This document shows positions 40,862 to 48,062 of a stretch of DNA of 64,000 bases, piece after piece. The stretch's first letter is position 1; each line of letters opens with the position of its first letter. The notes under the pieces are model-generated. The model did not search any database. It worked only from the letters and a program-made list of their open reading frames with translations, and was not told the origin of the DNA. Source of the DNA: Lachnospiraceae bacterium OM04-12BH (lineage in GTDB: Bacteria > Bacillota > Clostridia > Lachnospirales > Lachnospiraceae); contig QULQ01000001.1 of NCBI GenBank assembly GCA_003490145.1, positions 186,001 through 250,000 of the forward strand. The letters are read 5' to 3'. The position numbers were made by a program, and so were the translations under genes.

Positions 40862-42464
40862 AAATGCCGATTACGGAGCTGCCGAGCAGTACCTAACCTT
40901 TGAGCATGACGAGTTTACCATGAAGCCCACACTGGACGGAAACGGGCAGCTTGTTATCCGTGATGATTACCGCATTTCCTCTTTGAATTGCGGTGAGGAA
41001 GATTTTGCAATCGCCTGTATGCGCTCCAATCTGAAATACGGCAAGAACCAGAAACGGGAGGACGTAAAGAGCCACCATTACATTATCAGTTTTGACCCCC
41101 GTGACGCACCAGACAACGGCTTGACCGTAGACCGGGCGCAAGCGTTGGGCGAGGAATTTTGCAAGACACATTTCCCCGGACACCAAGCCCTTGTATGCAC
41201 CCACCCGGACGGGCATAACCACAGCGGCAACATTCATGTGCATATCGTAATCAATTCTCTACGGATTGCGGAAGTGCCGCTACTGCCCTACATGGAAAGA
41301 CCAGCGGACACAAGGGAGGGTTGCAAGCACCGCTGTACGGACGCAGCTATGGAGTATTTCAAAGCGGAAGTCATGGAGATGTGCCACCGGGAAAACCTCT
41401 ATCAGATTGACTTATTGCATGGGAGCAAGAACCGCATTACCGAGCGTGAGTATTGGGCGAAACGGAAAGGACAAGCCGCACTGGATAAAGAGAACGCTTT
41501 CCTTGCCGCCACAGGAGAACCGCCCAAACTTACAAAATTTGAAACCGACAAGGAGAAATTAAGGCGCACAATCCGAGCCGCCCTGTCCTCTGCTATCTCT
41601 TTTGAGGACTTCTCCGGGAAGCTGTTACAGCAAGGCGTAACTGTCAAGGAGAGCCGGGGGAGGTTGAGTTATCTCACGCCGGACAGGACGAAGCCCATCA
41701 CCGCCCGGAAATTAGGTGATGATTTTGACCGTGCCGCCGTACTGGAAACACTCACCATAAACGCACAGAACGCCGCCAGAGCCGCCGAAACGCCCGCACC
41801 CAAACAAGAATACCCCCGCAGTATAAAAGACCGTTTACAGCGGAATAAAGCCGCTGTAAACACCCCGAAACAAGACAGCGTACAGCGCATGGTAGACATA
41901 GCCGCCAAGAAAGCCGAGGGCAAGGGGAAAGGATACGAGAAATGGGCGACCTTACACAACTTGAAGCAAATGGCGGCTACCGTGAGCGTTTACGAGGAAT
42001 CCGGCTTTTCTTCCCCGGAAGAACTGGAAGCCGCCCTTGCCGCCGCCAGCGCAGAGCTGTCAAACGTCCATGCGGAACTGAAAGCCGTGGAAAGCACTTT
42101 GCGGGAGAAAAAGGACTTACAGAAACAGCTATTGGCGTACATCAAGACCAAGCCAGCCCGTGACGGATTGCGGGCGCAGAAAACGGAGAAAGCCCGGAGA
42201 GCTTACCGGGAGCAGCACGAAAGCGAGTTTATCATTTCCGAATCTGCCGCCCGGTATTTCAAGGCACAGGGAATCTCCAAGCTGCCAGCGTCCAAAGCAT
42301 TACAGACCGAGATTGAGCAGCTTACCAAAGAGAAAAACGCCCTTTACAACGAGTACCGGGAGAAGAAAGCGAACGTCCGGGAATTGCAGACCGTGAAAAG
42401 CAATCTTGACAAGATATTACGCCGTGAGCCGGAACGGGGAAAGGGGCGGGAAAATGAACGGTAA
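40833..42464 (+). CDS. MobA/L-type relaxase (nested element)
   Basis: 543 residues from the TTG at 40833, which matches the family start MATFKHISSKN; a GTG three codons earlier is possible. The relaxase domain (residues 1-250) has the histidine cluster HPDGHNHSGNIHVHIVIN. A long charged coiled-coil tail follows (residues 370-540). It nicks oriT and leads the strand into the recipient. A different relaxase is encoded by the host ICE at 62022-63371. Confidence 0.9.
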   Translation: MATFKHISSKNADYGAAEQYLTFEHDEFTMKPTLDGNGQLVIRDDYRISSLNCGEEDFAIACMRSNLKYGKNQKREDVKSHHYIISFDPRDAPDNGLTVDRAQALGEEFCKTHFPGHQALVCTHPDGHNHSGNIHVHIVINSLRIAEVPLLPYMERPADTREGCKHRCTDAAMEYFKAEVMEMCHRENLYQIDLLHGSKNRITEREYWAKRKGQAALDKENAFLAATGEPPKLTKFETDKEKLRRTIRAALSSAISFEDFSGKLLQQGVTVKESRGRLSYLTPDRTKPITARKLGDDFDRAAVLETLTINAQNAARAAETPAPKQEYPRSIKDRLQRNKAAVNTPKQDSVQRMVDIAAKKAEGKGKGYEKWATLHNLKQMAATVSVYEESGFSSPEELEAALAAASAELSNVHAELKAVESTLREKKDLQKQLLAYIKTKPARDGLRAQKTEKARRAYREQHESEFIISESAARYFKAQGISKLPASKALQTEIEQLTKEKNALYNEYREKKANVRELQTVKSNLDKILRREPERGKGRENER

Positions 42465-42840
42465 ACGCCCATACATGGACTACCCACAGTACAGAGCCGC
42501 CCGCCGCCTTGTGCATGAGTGCTGCAACTACGATAACGGCAACTGTATCTTGCTGGATAACGGCGAGCCTTGCGTATGCGTCCAGAGTATCAGCTATTCG
42601 CTTATATGTCGCTGGTTTAGGATAGCCGTGCTGCCGCTGGACGGGAAACTGGAAGCCGCCCTACTCCACCGGGCAGACAGGAAACGCTGTACCGAGTGCG
42701 GCGGCTATTTTCTCCCCAAATCAAACCGGGGGAAATACTGCCCGGATTGCGCCGGACGCATGAAAAGAATCCATGCCACACAGCGCAAGCGAAAACAGAG
42801 GGATAAATGTCACGCTTTAGGATATTCCAGACCCCCGTAA
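42454..42840 (+). CDS. Cysteine-rich VLP-domain protein (nested element copy)
   Basis: 128 residues with four Cys clusters: HECCNYDNGNCILLD, PCVCVQSI, RCTECGGYF and KYCPDCAGRM, the last two a likely zinc ribbon. The VLP motif is in AVLPLDG. A paralogue (60840-61205) is in the ICE. Function unknown. It overlaps the relaxase stop by 11 bases, and the block B repeat begins inside its last codons. Confidence 0.8.
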   Translation: MNGKRPYMDYPQYRAARRLVHECCNYDNGNCILLDNGEPCVCVQSISYSLICRWFRIAVLPLDGKLEAALLHRADRKRCTECGGYFLPKSNRGKYCPDCAGRMKRIHATQRKRKQRDKCHALGYSRPP

Positions 42841-42923
42841 ATCAAGGCTTTTTTGACCGCCCTCAAAGGGTATGCGATACATTTATCCTTTATCCCCGAA
42901 AATGCCGTTTTAACTGCGTAACA
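42809..42923 (+). repeat. Diverged copy B of the 113-bp block (before nested element's initiator)
   Basis: 115 bases from GTCACGC to ACTGCGTAACA. It shares with copies A and C the GCGATAC-to-pyrimidine tract and the ACTGCGTAACA end, and carries the AAGCCTTGATTTAC segment in inverted orientation (GTAAATCAAGGCTT at 42837-42850). It directly precedes the replication initiator, as copy A does. Confidence 0.55.
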
Positions 42924-42940
42924 GAAGCCACAGACAGGAG

Positions 42941-43705
42941 GTGAGAACCATAACCGAATACATCACAGCCGACACCATCATGCCGCCGTTTTTCCGATAC
43001 CCCCGTTTTCTGCTGAAAATGGACTTGTCACAGACCGCAAAGCTGCTTTATTCGCTGCTCCTTGATCGTTCCGAACTCTCATAGAAGAACGGCTGGCAGG
43101 ACAATGAGGGCAGGACATACATTGTCTACCCTGTTTCGGAGATAGCGGAAATGCTGGATAAAGGCAGCACCGCCATAAAAGCCGCACTGAACGAGCTGGA
43201 CGCTGCCGGGCTTCTGGTGAGGGAACGCCGGGGCTTTTCCGCACCGAACCGCCTTTATGTGAAAATACCGCAAGTGCCAGTGGTACAGTTTTCCGACCAT
43301 ATGACCGCCATACAGTCGGAAAAGCGACCCTCTGATAGCCGGAAAAGCGACCCTCATAAGGACGGAAAACCGACCTTTGCGTTGGACGGAAAACCGACCC
43401 CTAACCAACTTACTATAAACAAACTAAAAGAGAACCAACTAAAAGGAGCGAGTGGGAAGCCGCCCGCCCCGTTTGGCAGATACCAGAATGTTTTACTCTC
43501 TGAAAGCGAATATGCGGAGCTGAAAGAGGAATACCCGGACAGGCTGGAACGGCTCATTGAGGAAATGAGCGAGTTCATAGCTGCCACCGGGAATGATTAT
43601 GTGTGCCATGCCGCCGCATTGCGCCGCTGGTTAAACCGGGAGAAAAAGGAGAACCCGAAAAAGGGAATCCCCGATTATTCCTACAAAGAGGGCGAGAGCC
43701 TTTGA
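42941..43705 (+). pseudogene. RepA_N-type replication initiator, broken by amber codon
   Basis: The frame reads TADTIMPPFFRYPRFLLKM, TAKLLYSLLLDRSELS, then TAG at 43082-43084, then KNGWQDNEGRTYIVYPVSEIAEMLDKG. The pattern LLDRxxLS-Q-KNGW of RepA_N proteins indicates that the TAG replaces a CAG. The best-spaced initiation triplet after AGGAGG is ATA at 42950, so the start may be damaged too; GTG at 42941 overlaps the Shine-Dalgarno. The C terminus (IPDYSYKEGESL) equals that of the ICE initiator. A truncated product from a downstream start is possible. Confidence 0.8.
43317..43402 (+). repeat. Four iteron-like repeats inside the broken initiator gene
   Basis: CGGAAAAGCGACCCTC (43317, 43340), CGGAAAACCGACCTTT (43363) and CGGAAAACCGACCCCT (43387) are spaced 23, 23 and 24 bases apart. 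They resemble intragenic iterons of RepA_N origins and parallel the 15-bp repeats in the ICE initiator gene. Confidence 0.7.
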
Positions 43706-43768
43706 CCGCATAGACACAACGCCCCGTAAACAGGGCGTGAAAGACCATGAACAAGGAGGAACGATTTT

Positions 43769-44623
43769 ATGTGTGATTACGATAACGCTATTTTCCGGCT
43801 TGCCACGGCACAGGAAGCAGAGCTGGAGGACTACACGGGCGAGGACGGGCTTTTGTATTGCGGGAGCTGCCGCCAGCCCAAAGAAGCCTACTTCCCGGAG
43901 GGCAAAACCTTTTTCGGACGTGACCGCCACCCCAAAGAATGTGACTGCCAGCGGAAACGCCGGGAAACGCTGGAAGCCAGCCACCGGGAACACAAGCACC
44001 AGGAGGAAGTGGAACGGCTGAAACGGACAGGCTTCACCGACCCGGCTATGCGGGAATGGACGTTTGAAAACGACAACGGGAAATGCCCCCAAATGCACAA
44101 AGCCTATTCCTATGTGGAACAATGGGAACGGGTAAGCACCGGGAACTATGGATTGATTTTGTGGGGGAATGTCGGCACAGGGAAAAGCTATTTTGCCGGG
44201 TGTATCGCCAATGCCCTCATGGAGAAAGAGGTTTCCGTGTGCATGACAAACTTTGCCCTTATCCTCAATGACCTTGCCGCCAGCTATAAGGACAGGAACG
44301 AGTACATAGCCCGCCTTTGCAGCTTCCCTCTGCTTATCCTTGACGATTTCGGCATGGAGCGTGGCACGGAATACGGGCTTGAACAGGTTTACAACGTGGT
44401 TGACAGCCGATACCGCAGCAGAAAGCCGCTGATTGTCACAACAAATTTGACACTGGAAGAATTGCAGAACCCGGAGGACACCGCCCATGCCCGGATATAT
44501 GACCGCCTTACGGAAATGTGTACCCCCGTCCGCATTACCGGGGAGAATTTCAGAAAAGCCAGAGCACGGGAGAAAATGGAACGCCTTAAAAAGCTGCTGA
44601 ACGGAAAGGAGATTTGCCTATGA
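43769..44623 (+). CDS. DnaC/IstB-like ATP-binding helicase loader
   Basis: 284 residues. An N-terminal Cys-containing region (YCGSCRQPK, CDCQRKRRE), then an AAA+ core with Walker A GNVGTGKS near residue 135, Walker B LLILDDFGME and sensor VTTNLTLEEL. It probably loads replicative helicase for element replication, working with the RepA_N protein upstream. AAGGAGG precedes the ATG. Confidence 0.9.
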   Translation: MCDYDNAIFRLATAQEAELEDYTGEDGLLYCGSCRQPKEAYFPEGKTFFGRDRHPKECDCQRKRRETLEASHREHKHQEEVERLKRTGFTDPAMREWTFENDNGKCPQMHKAYSYVEQWERVSTGNYGLILWGNVGTGKSYFAGCIANALMEKEVSVCMTNFALILNDLAASYKDRNEYIARLCSFPLLILDDFGMERGTEYGLEQVYNVVDSRYRSRKPLIVTTNLTLEELQNPEDTAHARIYDRLTEMCTPVRITGENFRKARAREKMERLKKLLNGKEICL

Positions 44624-44817
44624 CCGACACGCCCAAGAAAAGCACCACCACCACCGCCCGCCGCCCGGATTGCGTGACAGAAGTACGCCGGGGGAACACC
44701 GTCCTTGTGGTTTCCGGCTATTTCAAACAAGGAACTACCGCCACCGCCGCCGACAAGATGATGAAAGTGCTGGAAGCGGAAAGCGCAGCCGGGGGAACAG
44801 CCGCACACGCTATGTAA
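44620..44817 (+). CDS. tnpW: TnpW-family small protein
   Basis: 65 residues: a Thr/Lys-rich start, then CVTEVRRGNTVLVVSGYFKQGTTATAADKMMKVLEAE. TnpW proteins accompany Tn4451/Tn1549-type elements; role unknown. The ATG at 44620 overlaps the end of the DnaC-like gene (ATGA) and is preceded by AAAGGAG. Confidence 0.85.
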   Translation: MTDTPKKSTTTTARRPDCVTEVRRGNTVLVVSGYFKQGTTATAADKMMKVLEAESAAGGTAAHAM

Positions 44818-44875
44818 TGCGATAAGCCTTAATAAAATAATGTGATATTTTTCGACATAAAGTAGCAAAAAGGAC

Positions 44876-44905
44876 TGTACAGCAAGCCCCGCCCTATGGT
44901 ATAAT
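44876..44905 (+). promoter_or_regulatory. Promoter of the serine recombinase gene
   Basis: TGTACA (44876-44881), 18-base spacer, consensus TATAAT (44900-44905) upstream of the recombinase start at 44951. Confidence 0.6.
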
Positions 44906-44950
44906 AAACCTACGGAATAGTGGGGCTGGCTGTCGGAAATGGAGGAAACC

Positions 44951-46573
44951 ATGACAAGACAGACCACCCAAAAACTGATTACCGCCCTATATCCGAGATT
45001 GTCGCACGAGGACACGCTCCAAGGCGAATCCAACTCCATAAGCAACCAGAAGCGAATCCTTGAAGCCTACGCAAAACAGAACGGCTTTTCCAACCTCAAA
45101 TGGTACACGGACGACGGATTCTCCGGGGCAAATTTCCAAAGACCCGGCTTCCAGTCCATGCTTGCCGACATTGAAGCGGGGCTTGTGGGAACGGTTATCG
45201 TAAAGGATATGTCAAGGTTAGGGCGGAACTACTTACAAGTGGGAATGTACACGGAAATGATTTTCCCACAGAACGGCGTCCGTTTCATTGCAATCAATGA
45301 CGGCGTTGACAGCGCACAGGGCGAGAATGACTTTGCGCCTTTGCGAAATATTTTTAACGAATGGCTGGTGAGGGATACGAGCAAGAAAATCCGGGCGGTA
45401 AAACGCTCAAAAGGCATGAGTGGGAAGCCTGTCACAAGCAAGCCCGTGTACGGCTACCTCATGGACGAGGACGAAAATTTCATCATTGACGAGGAAGCCG
45501 CCCCCGTGGTGAAGCAGATATACAGCCTTTGCCTTGCCGGGAACGGTCCGACCAAGATAGCCCGTATGCTCACGGAGCAGGAAATCCCCACGCCGGGAAC
45601 GCTGGAATACCGCCGGACAGGGAGAACCCGCCGCTACCACCCCGGCTATGAGTGCAAGTGGGCGGCGAACACCGTGGTACATATCCTTGAAAACCGGGAA
45701 TACACGGGCTGCCTTGTGAACTTCAAGACCACCACCCAATCCTACAAATGCAGCAAGATTATCTACAACAGCGAGGACAAACAGGCAATCTTCGAGAACC
45801 ACCACGAGCAGATAATCGACAGGGACACATGGGAGCGTGTGCAGGAGCTACGCAAGCAGCGCAAACGCCCTAACCGCTATGATGAAGTGGGCTTGTTCTC
45901 CGGCATACTCTTTTGTGCCGATTGCGGAAGCGTCATGTACCAGCAGAGGTATCAGACGGACAAGCGGAAACAGGACTGTTACATATGCGGCAGCTACAAG
46001 AAGCGCACGGCAGACTGTACGGCGCACTTTATCCGCACCGACCTGTTGACCGCCGGAGTGACCGAGAACCTACGGAAAGTCACCAGCTACGCCGCCAAGC
46101 ACGAAGCCCGGTTTATGAAGCTGTTGACCGAGCAGACCGAGGACGGGAGCAAACGCCGGAACGCCGCCAAGAAGAAAGAGCTGGAAGCGGCAGAAAAACG
46201 GATTGCGGAACTCTCCGCTATCTTCAAGCGGCTGTATGAGGACAGCGTGGCGGGGCGCATATCGGACGAGCGTTTCACGGAACTTTCGGCAGACTACGAA
46301 GCCGAGCAAAAGGAACTGAAAGAGAAAGCCGCCGCCTTGCAGAGCGAGCTTTCCAAGACGCTGGAAGCCACGGCAAACGCTGAAAAATTTATGAAAGTAG
46401 TACGCAAGTACACCAGCTTTGAGGAACTCACCCCTACCCTGCTGCGGGAGTTTGTGGAGAAAATCGTAATCCATGAATCGGAAGCACTGGACGGGAAACG
46501 GCGGGGGAAGCTCCGCAGACAGGAAATCGAAATCTATTACTCTTTTGTCGGCAAGGTAGAGCTGCCCGACTAA
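44951..46573 (+). CDS. tnpX: Large serine recombinase (TnpX-like) of nested element
   Basis: 540 residues. The resolvase domain begins LITALYPRLSHED with S18 as nucleophile and contains VKDMSRLGRNY. A recombinase domain (TSKPVYGYLMDEDENF) and zinc ribbon (LFCADCGSVMYQ...CYICGSYKK) follow, then a coiled coil and a DUF4368-like C terminus. It should catalyse excision and insertion of the nested element at GCAAA in maff2. The ATG at 44951 has GGAGGAAACC upstream; the ATG at 44939 contains that site. It lies about 80 bases from the right end. Confidence 0.93.
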   Translation: MTRQTTQKLITALYPRLSHEDTLQGESNSISNQKRILEAYAKQNGFSNLKWYTDDGFSGANFQRPGFQSMLADIEAGLVGTVIVKDMSRLGRNYLQVGMYTEMIFPQNGVRFIAINDGVDSAQGENDFAPLRNIFNEWLVRDTSKKIRAVKRSKGMSGKPVTSKPVYGYLMDEDENFIIDEEAAPVVKQIYSLCLAGNGPTKIARMLTEQEIPTPGTLEYRRTGRTRRYHPGYECKWAANTVVHILENREYTGCLVNFKTTTQSYKCSKIIYNSEDKQAIFENHHEQIIDRDTWERVQELRKQRKRPNRYDEVGLFSGILFCADCGSVMYQQRYQTDKRKQDCYICGSYKKRTADCTAHFIRTDLLTAGVTENLRKVTSYAAKHEARFMKLLTEQTEDGSKRRNAAKKKELEAAEKRIAELSAIFKRLYEDSVAGRISDERFTELSADYEAEQKELKEKAAALQSELSKTLEATANAEKFMKVVRKYTSFEELTPTLLREFVEKIVIHESEALDGKRRGKLRRQEIEIYYSFVGKVELPD

Positions 46574-46583
46574 AGCCCGACCC

Positions 46584-46602
46584 GTCCGGCAGTCAGCCGG
46601 AC
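46584..46602 (+). terminator. Hairpin after the serine recombinase gene
   Basis: A seven-bp GTCCGGC/GCCGGAC stem with a five-base loop, 10 bases after the stop; the T run is about 15 bases further, so termination may be weak. Confidence 0.55.
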
Positions 46603-46630
46603 AGGGAACGGCAAAATTTTTTACACTTCT

Positions 46631-46655
46631 TTTACTTCTTTATCTCACATGAGCA
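46631..46655 (-). repeat. Right terminal inverted repeat of nested element
   Basis: Read on the minus strand this is TGCTCATGT-N4-TAAAGAAG-T-AAA, matching the left end at 36263-36287. Confidence 0.85.
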
Positions 46656-46748
46656 AAATCACAGGGCATTAAGCAGCTTATGGCGGGCGGCGGCGTTGCC
46701 CTTATTGGCACTATCCTTGTACCGCTTCTTTCCGGTCTGTTCGGATAA
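46653..46748 (+). pseudogene. maff2: maff2, 3' fragment
   Basis: Reads AKSQGIKQLMAGGGVALIG then TILVPLLSGLFG and stop, the C-terminal half of Maff2, with no start of its own. It continues the 5' fragment ending at 36262 in the correct frame. The downstream transfer operon (VirB6-like onward) is thereby cut off from the VirD4 part of the operon by 10.4 kb. Confidence 0.92.
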
Positions 46749-46766
46749 GTTTACGGAGGGTAGCCT

Positions 46767-47636
46767 ATGGAGAGCATACTTGACGCGATTAACGAATGGA
46801 TAAAGGAAATCCTTATCGGCGCGATAAACGGTAATCTGTCAACGATGTTCGGGGACGTAAACGAAAAAGTAGGCACCATTGCAGCGGAGGTAGGCAAGAC
46901 CCCGCAGGGGTGGAACGCGAACATTTTCAACATGATACAAAATCTGTCCGAAAATGTGATTGTACCCATTGCGGGGCTTGTCATTACCTATGTCCTCTGT
47001 TATGAGCTTATCAGCATGGTAACGGAAAAAAACAATATGCACGACGTTGACACATTCATGTTCTTTAAGTGGTTTTTCAAAGCCTTTGTTGCCGTTTTCT
47101 TGGTAACACATACCTTTGATATTACTATGGCGGTGTTTGATATGGCGCAGCATATTGTGTCCGGCGCGGCGGGGGTAATCGGCGGCGATACGAATATCGA
47201 CGTAACCGAAGCCCTTGCCGCCATGCAGGAGGGACTAAAAGATATGGAAATCCCCGAACTACTGTTACTTGTCATGGAAACGAGCCTTGTAAGCCTTTGT
47301 ATGAAAATCATGTCCGTACTGATAACCGTTATCCTCTACGGCAGAATGATTGAGATATACGCCTACTGTTCCGTTTCCCCTATCCCTTTTGCCACCATGA
47401 CAAACCGGGAATGGGGACAGATTGGGAACAACTACCTAAAGGGGCTGTTTGCACTTGGTTTTCAAGGCTTCCTCATTATGATATGCGTCGGCATTTATGC
47501 GGTTTTGGTAGGCGAAATGGTCTTAGCGGACAACCTGCACAGCGCGATTTTTTCCCTTGCAGCCTATACCGTTATCCTCTGTTTCTCCCTGTTCAAATCC
47601 GGCGCACTGGCAAAATCCATATTCAACGCCCACTAA
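46767..47636 (+). CDS. VirB6/TrbL-like conjugation channel protein (CD1112 family)
   Basis: 289 residues with about six hydrophobic segments from residue 65 onward (VIVPIAGLVITYVLCYEL, FVAVFLVTHTFDITMAVFDMA, and later ones). The amphipathic N terminus MESILDAINEWIKEILIGAING is typical of the family. It forms part of the inner transfer channel of the type IV secretion system. ACGGAGG precedes the ATG. It follows the maff2 remnant directly. Confidence 0.88.
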   Translation: MESILDAINEWIKEILIGAINGNLSTMFGDVNEKVGTIAAEVGKTPQGWNANIFNMIQNLSENVIVPIAGLVITYVLCYELISMVTEKNNMHDVDTFMFFKWFFKAFVAVFLVTHTFDITMAVFDMAQHIVSGAAGVIGGDTNIDVTEALAAMQEGLKDMEIPELLLLVMETSLVSLCMKIMSVLITVILYGRMIEIYAYCSVSPIPFATMTNREWGQIGNNYLKGLFALGFQGFLIMICVGIYAVLVGEMVLADNLHSAIFSLAAYTVILCFSLFKSGALAKSIFNAH

Positions 47637-47657
47637 GGGCAGAAAGGAGGTTTTTTC

Positions 47658-48062
47658 TTGGCGTATGTACCTGTACCCAAAGACCTTTCCAAAGTCAAAA
47701 CAAAAGTCGCTTTCAATCTGACAAAGCGGCAAATCCTTTGTTTTTCAGTGGCACTTCTTATGGGACTGCCGCTTTTCTTTTTGCTCAAAGACAGCGCAGG
47801 GACGAGCCTTGCGGCAATGGTAATGATTGTCGTCATGCTTCCCTGCTTCTTGGTTGCCATGTATGAAAAGCATGGGCAGCCCCTTGAAGTGGTAATAAAG
47901 AACATCGTTCAGACAAAATTTACCCGCCCCAAAGTGCGACCGTATCAGACAGAAAACCTATATGCACTCTTGGAGAAACAGCGGGCATTAGAAAAGGAGG
48001 TATCAGCGATTGTCAAAAGGACAGACAAAAAAGACGCGGGAAGCCGCAGGAAACAGGCGTAA
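47658..48062 (+). CDS. PrgI family conjugation protein
   Basis: 134 residues: VYVPxD-like start AYVPVPKDLSKVKTKV, two adjacent hydrophobic segments (residues 28-65), then a soluble tail. PrgI proteins are the VirB3-like partner of VirB4 in Gram-positive systems. TTG start with AAAGGAGG upstream. It overlaps the virB4 start. Confidence 0.9.
   Translation: MAYVPVPKDLSKVKTKVAFNLTKRQILCFSVALLMGLPLFFLLKDSAGTSLAAMVMIVVMLPCFLVAMYEKHGQPLEVVIKNIVQTKFTRPKVRPYQTENLYALLEKQRALEKEVSAIVKRTDKKDAGSRRKQA

Larger units (their letters stand above)
36258..46657. mobile_element. Nested integrative mobilizable element inserted in maff2
   Basis: Bounded by the GCAAA duplication at 36258-36262 and 46653-46657 (length 10,395 bases from repeat to repeat). 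It encodes a large serine recombinase beside its right end, MobC, MobA/L relaxase, RepA_N-like initiator (broken), DnaC-like ATPase, TnpW and regulators, plus a BlaI/M56 cargo pair at the left. This gene content is of the Tn4451/Tn1549-associated mobilizable type; maff2 is a reported target for serine-recombinase elements. It would depend on an ICE for transfer. Confidence 0.92.

Noticed and set aside
43631-45045. Long minus-strand open frames opposite the DnaC-like and recombinase genes
   Set aside because: Both overlap genes with clear Walker and resolvase motifs on the plus strand; GC-rich codon bias creates such shadows throughout the ICE.
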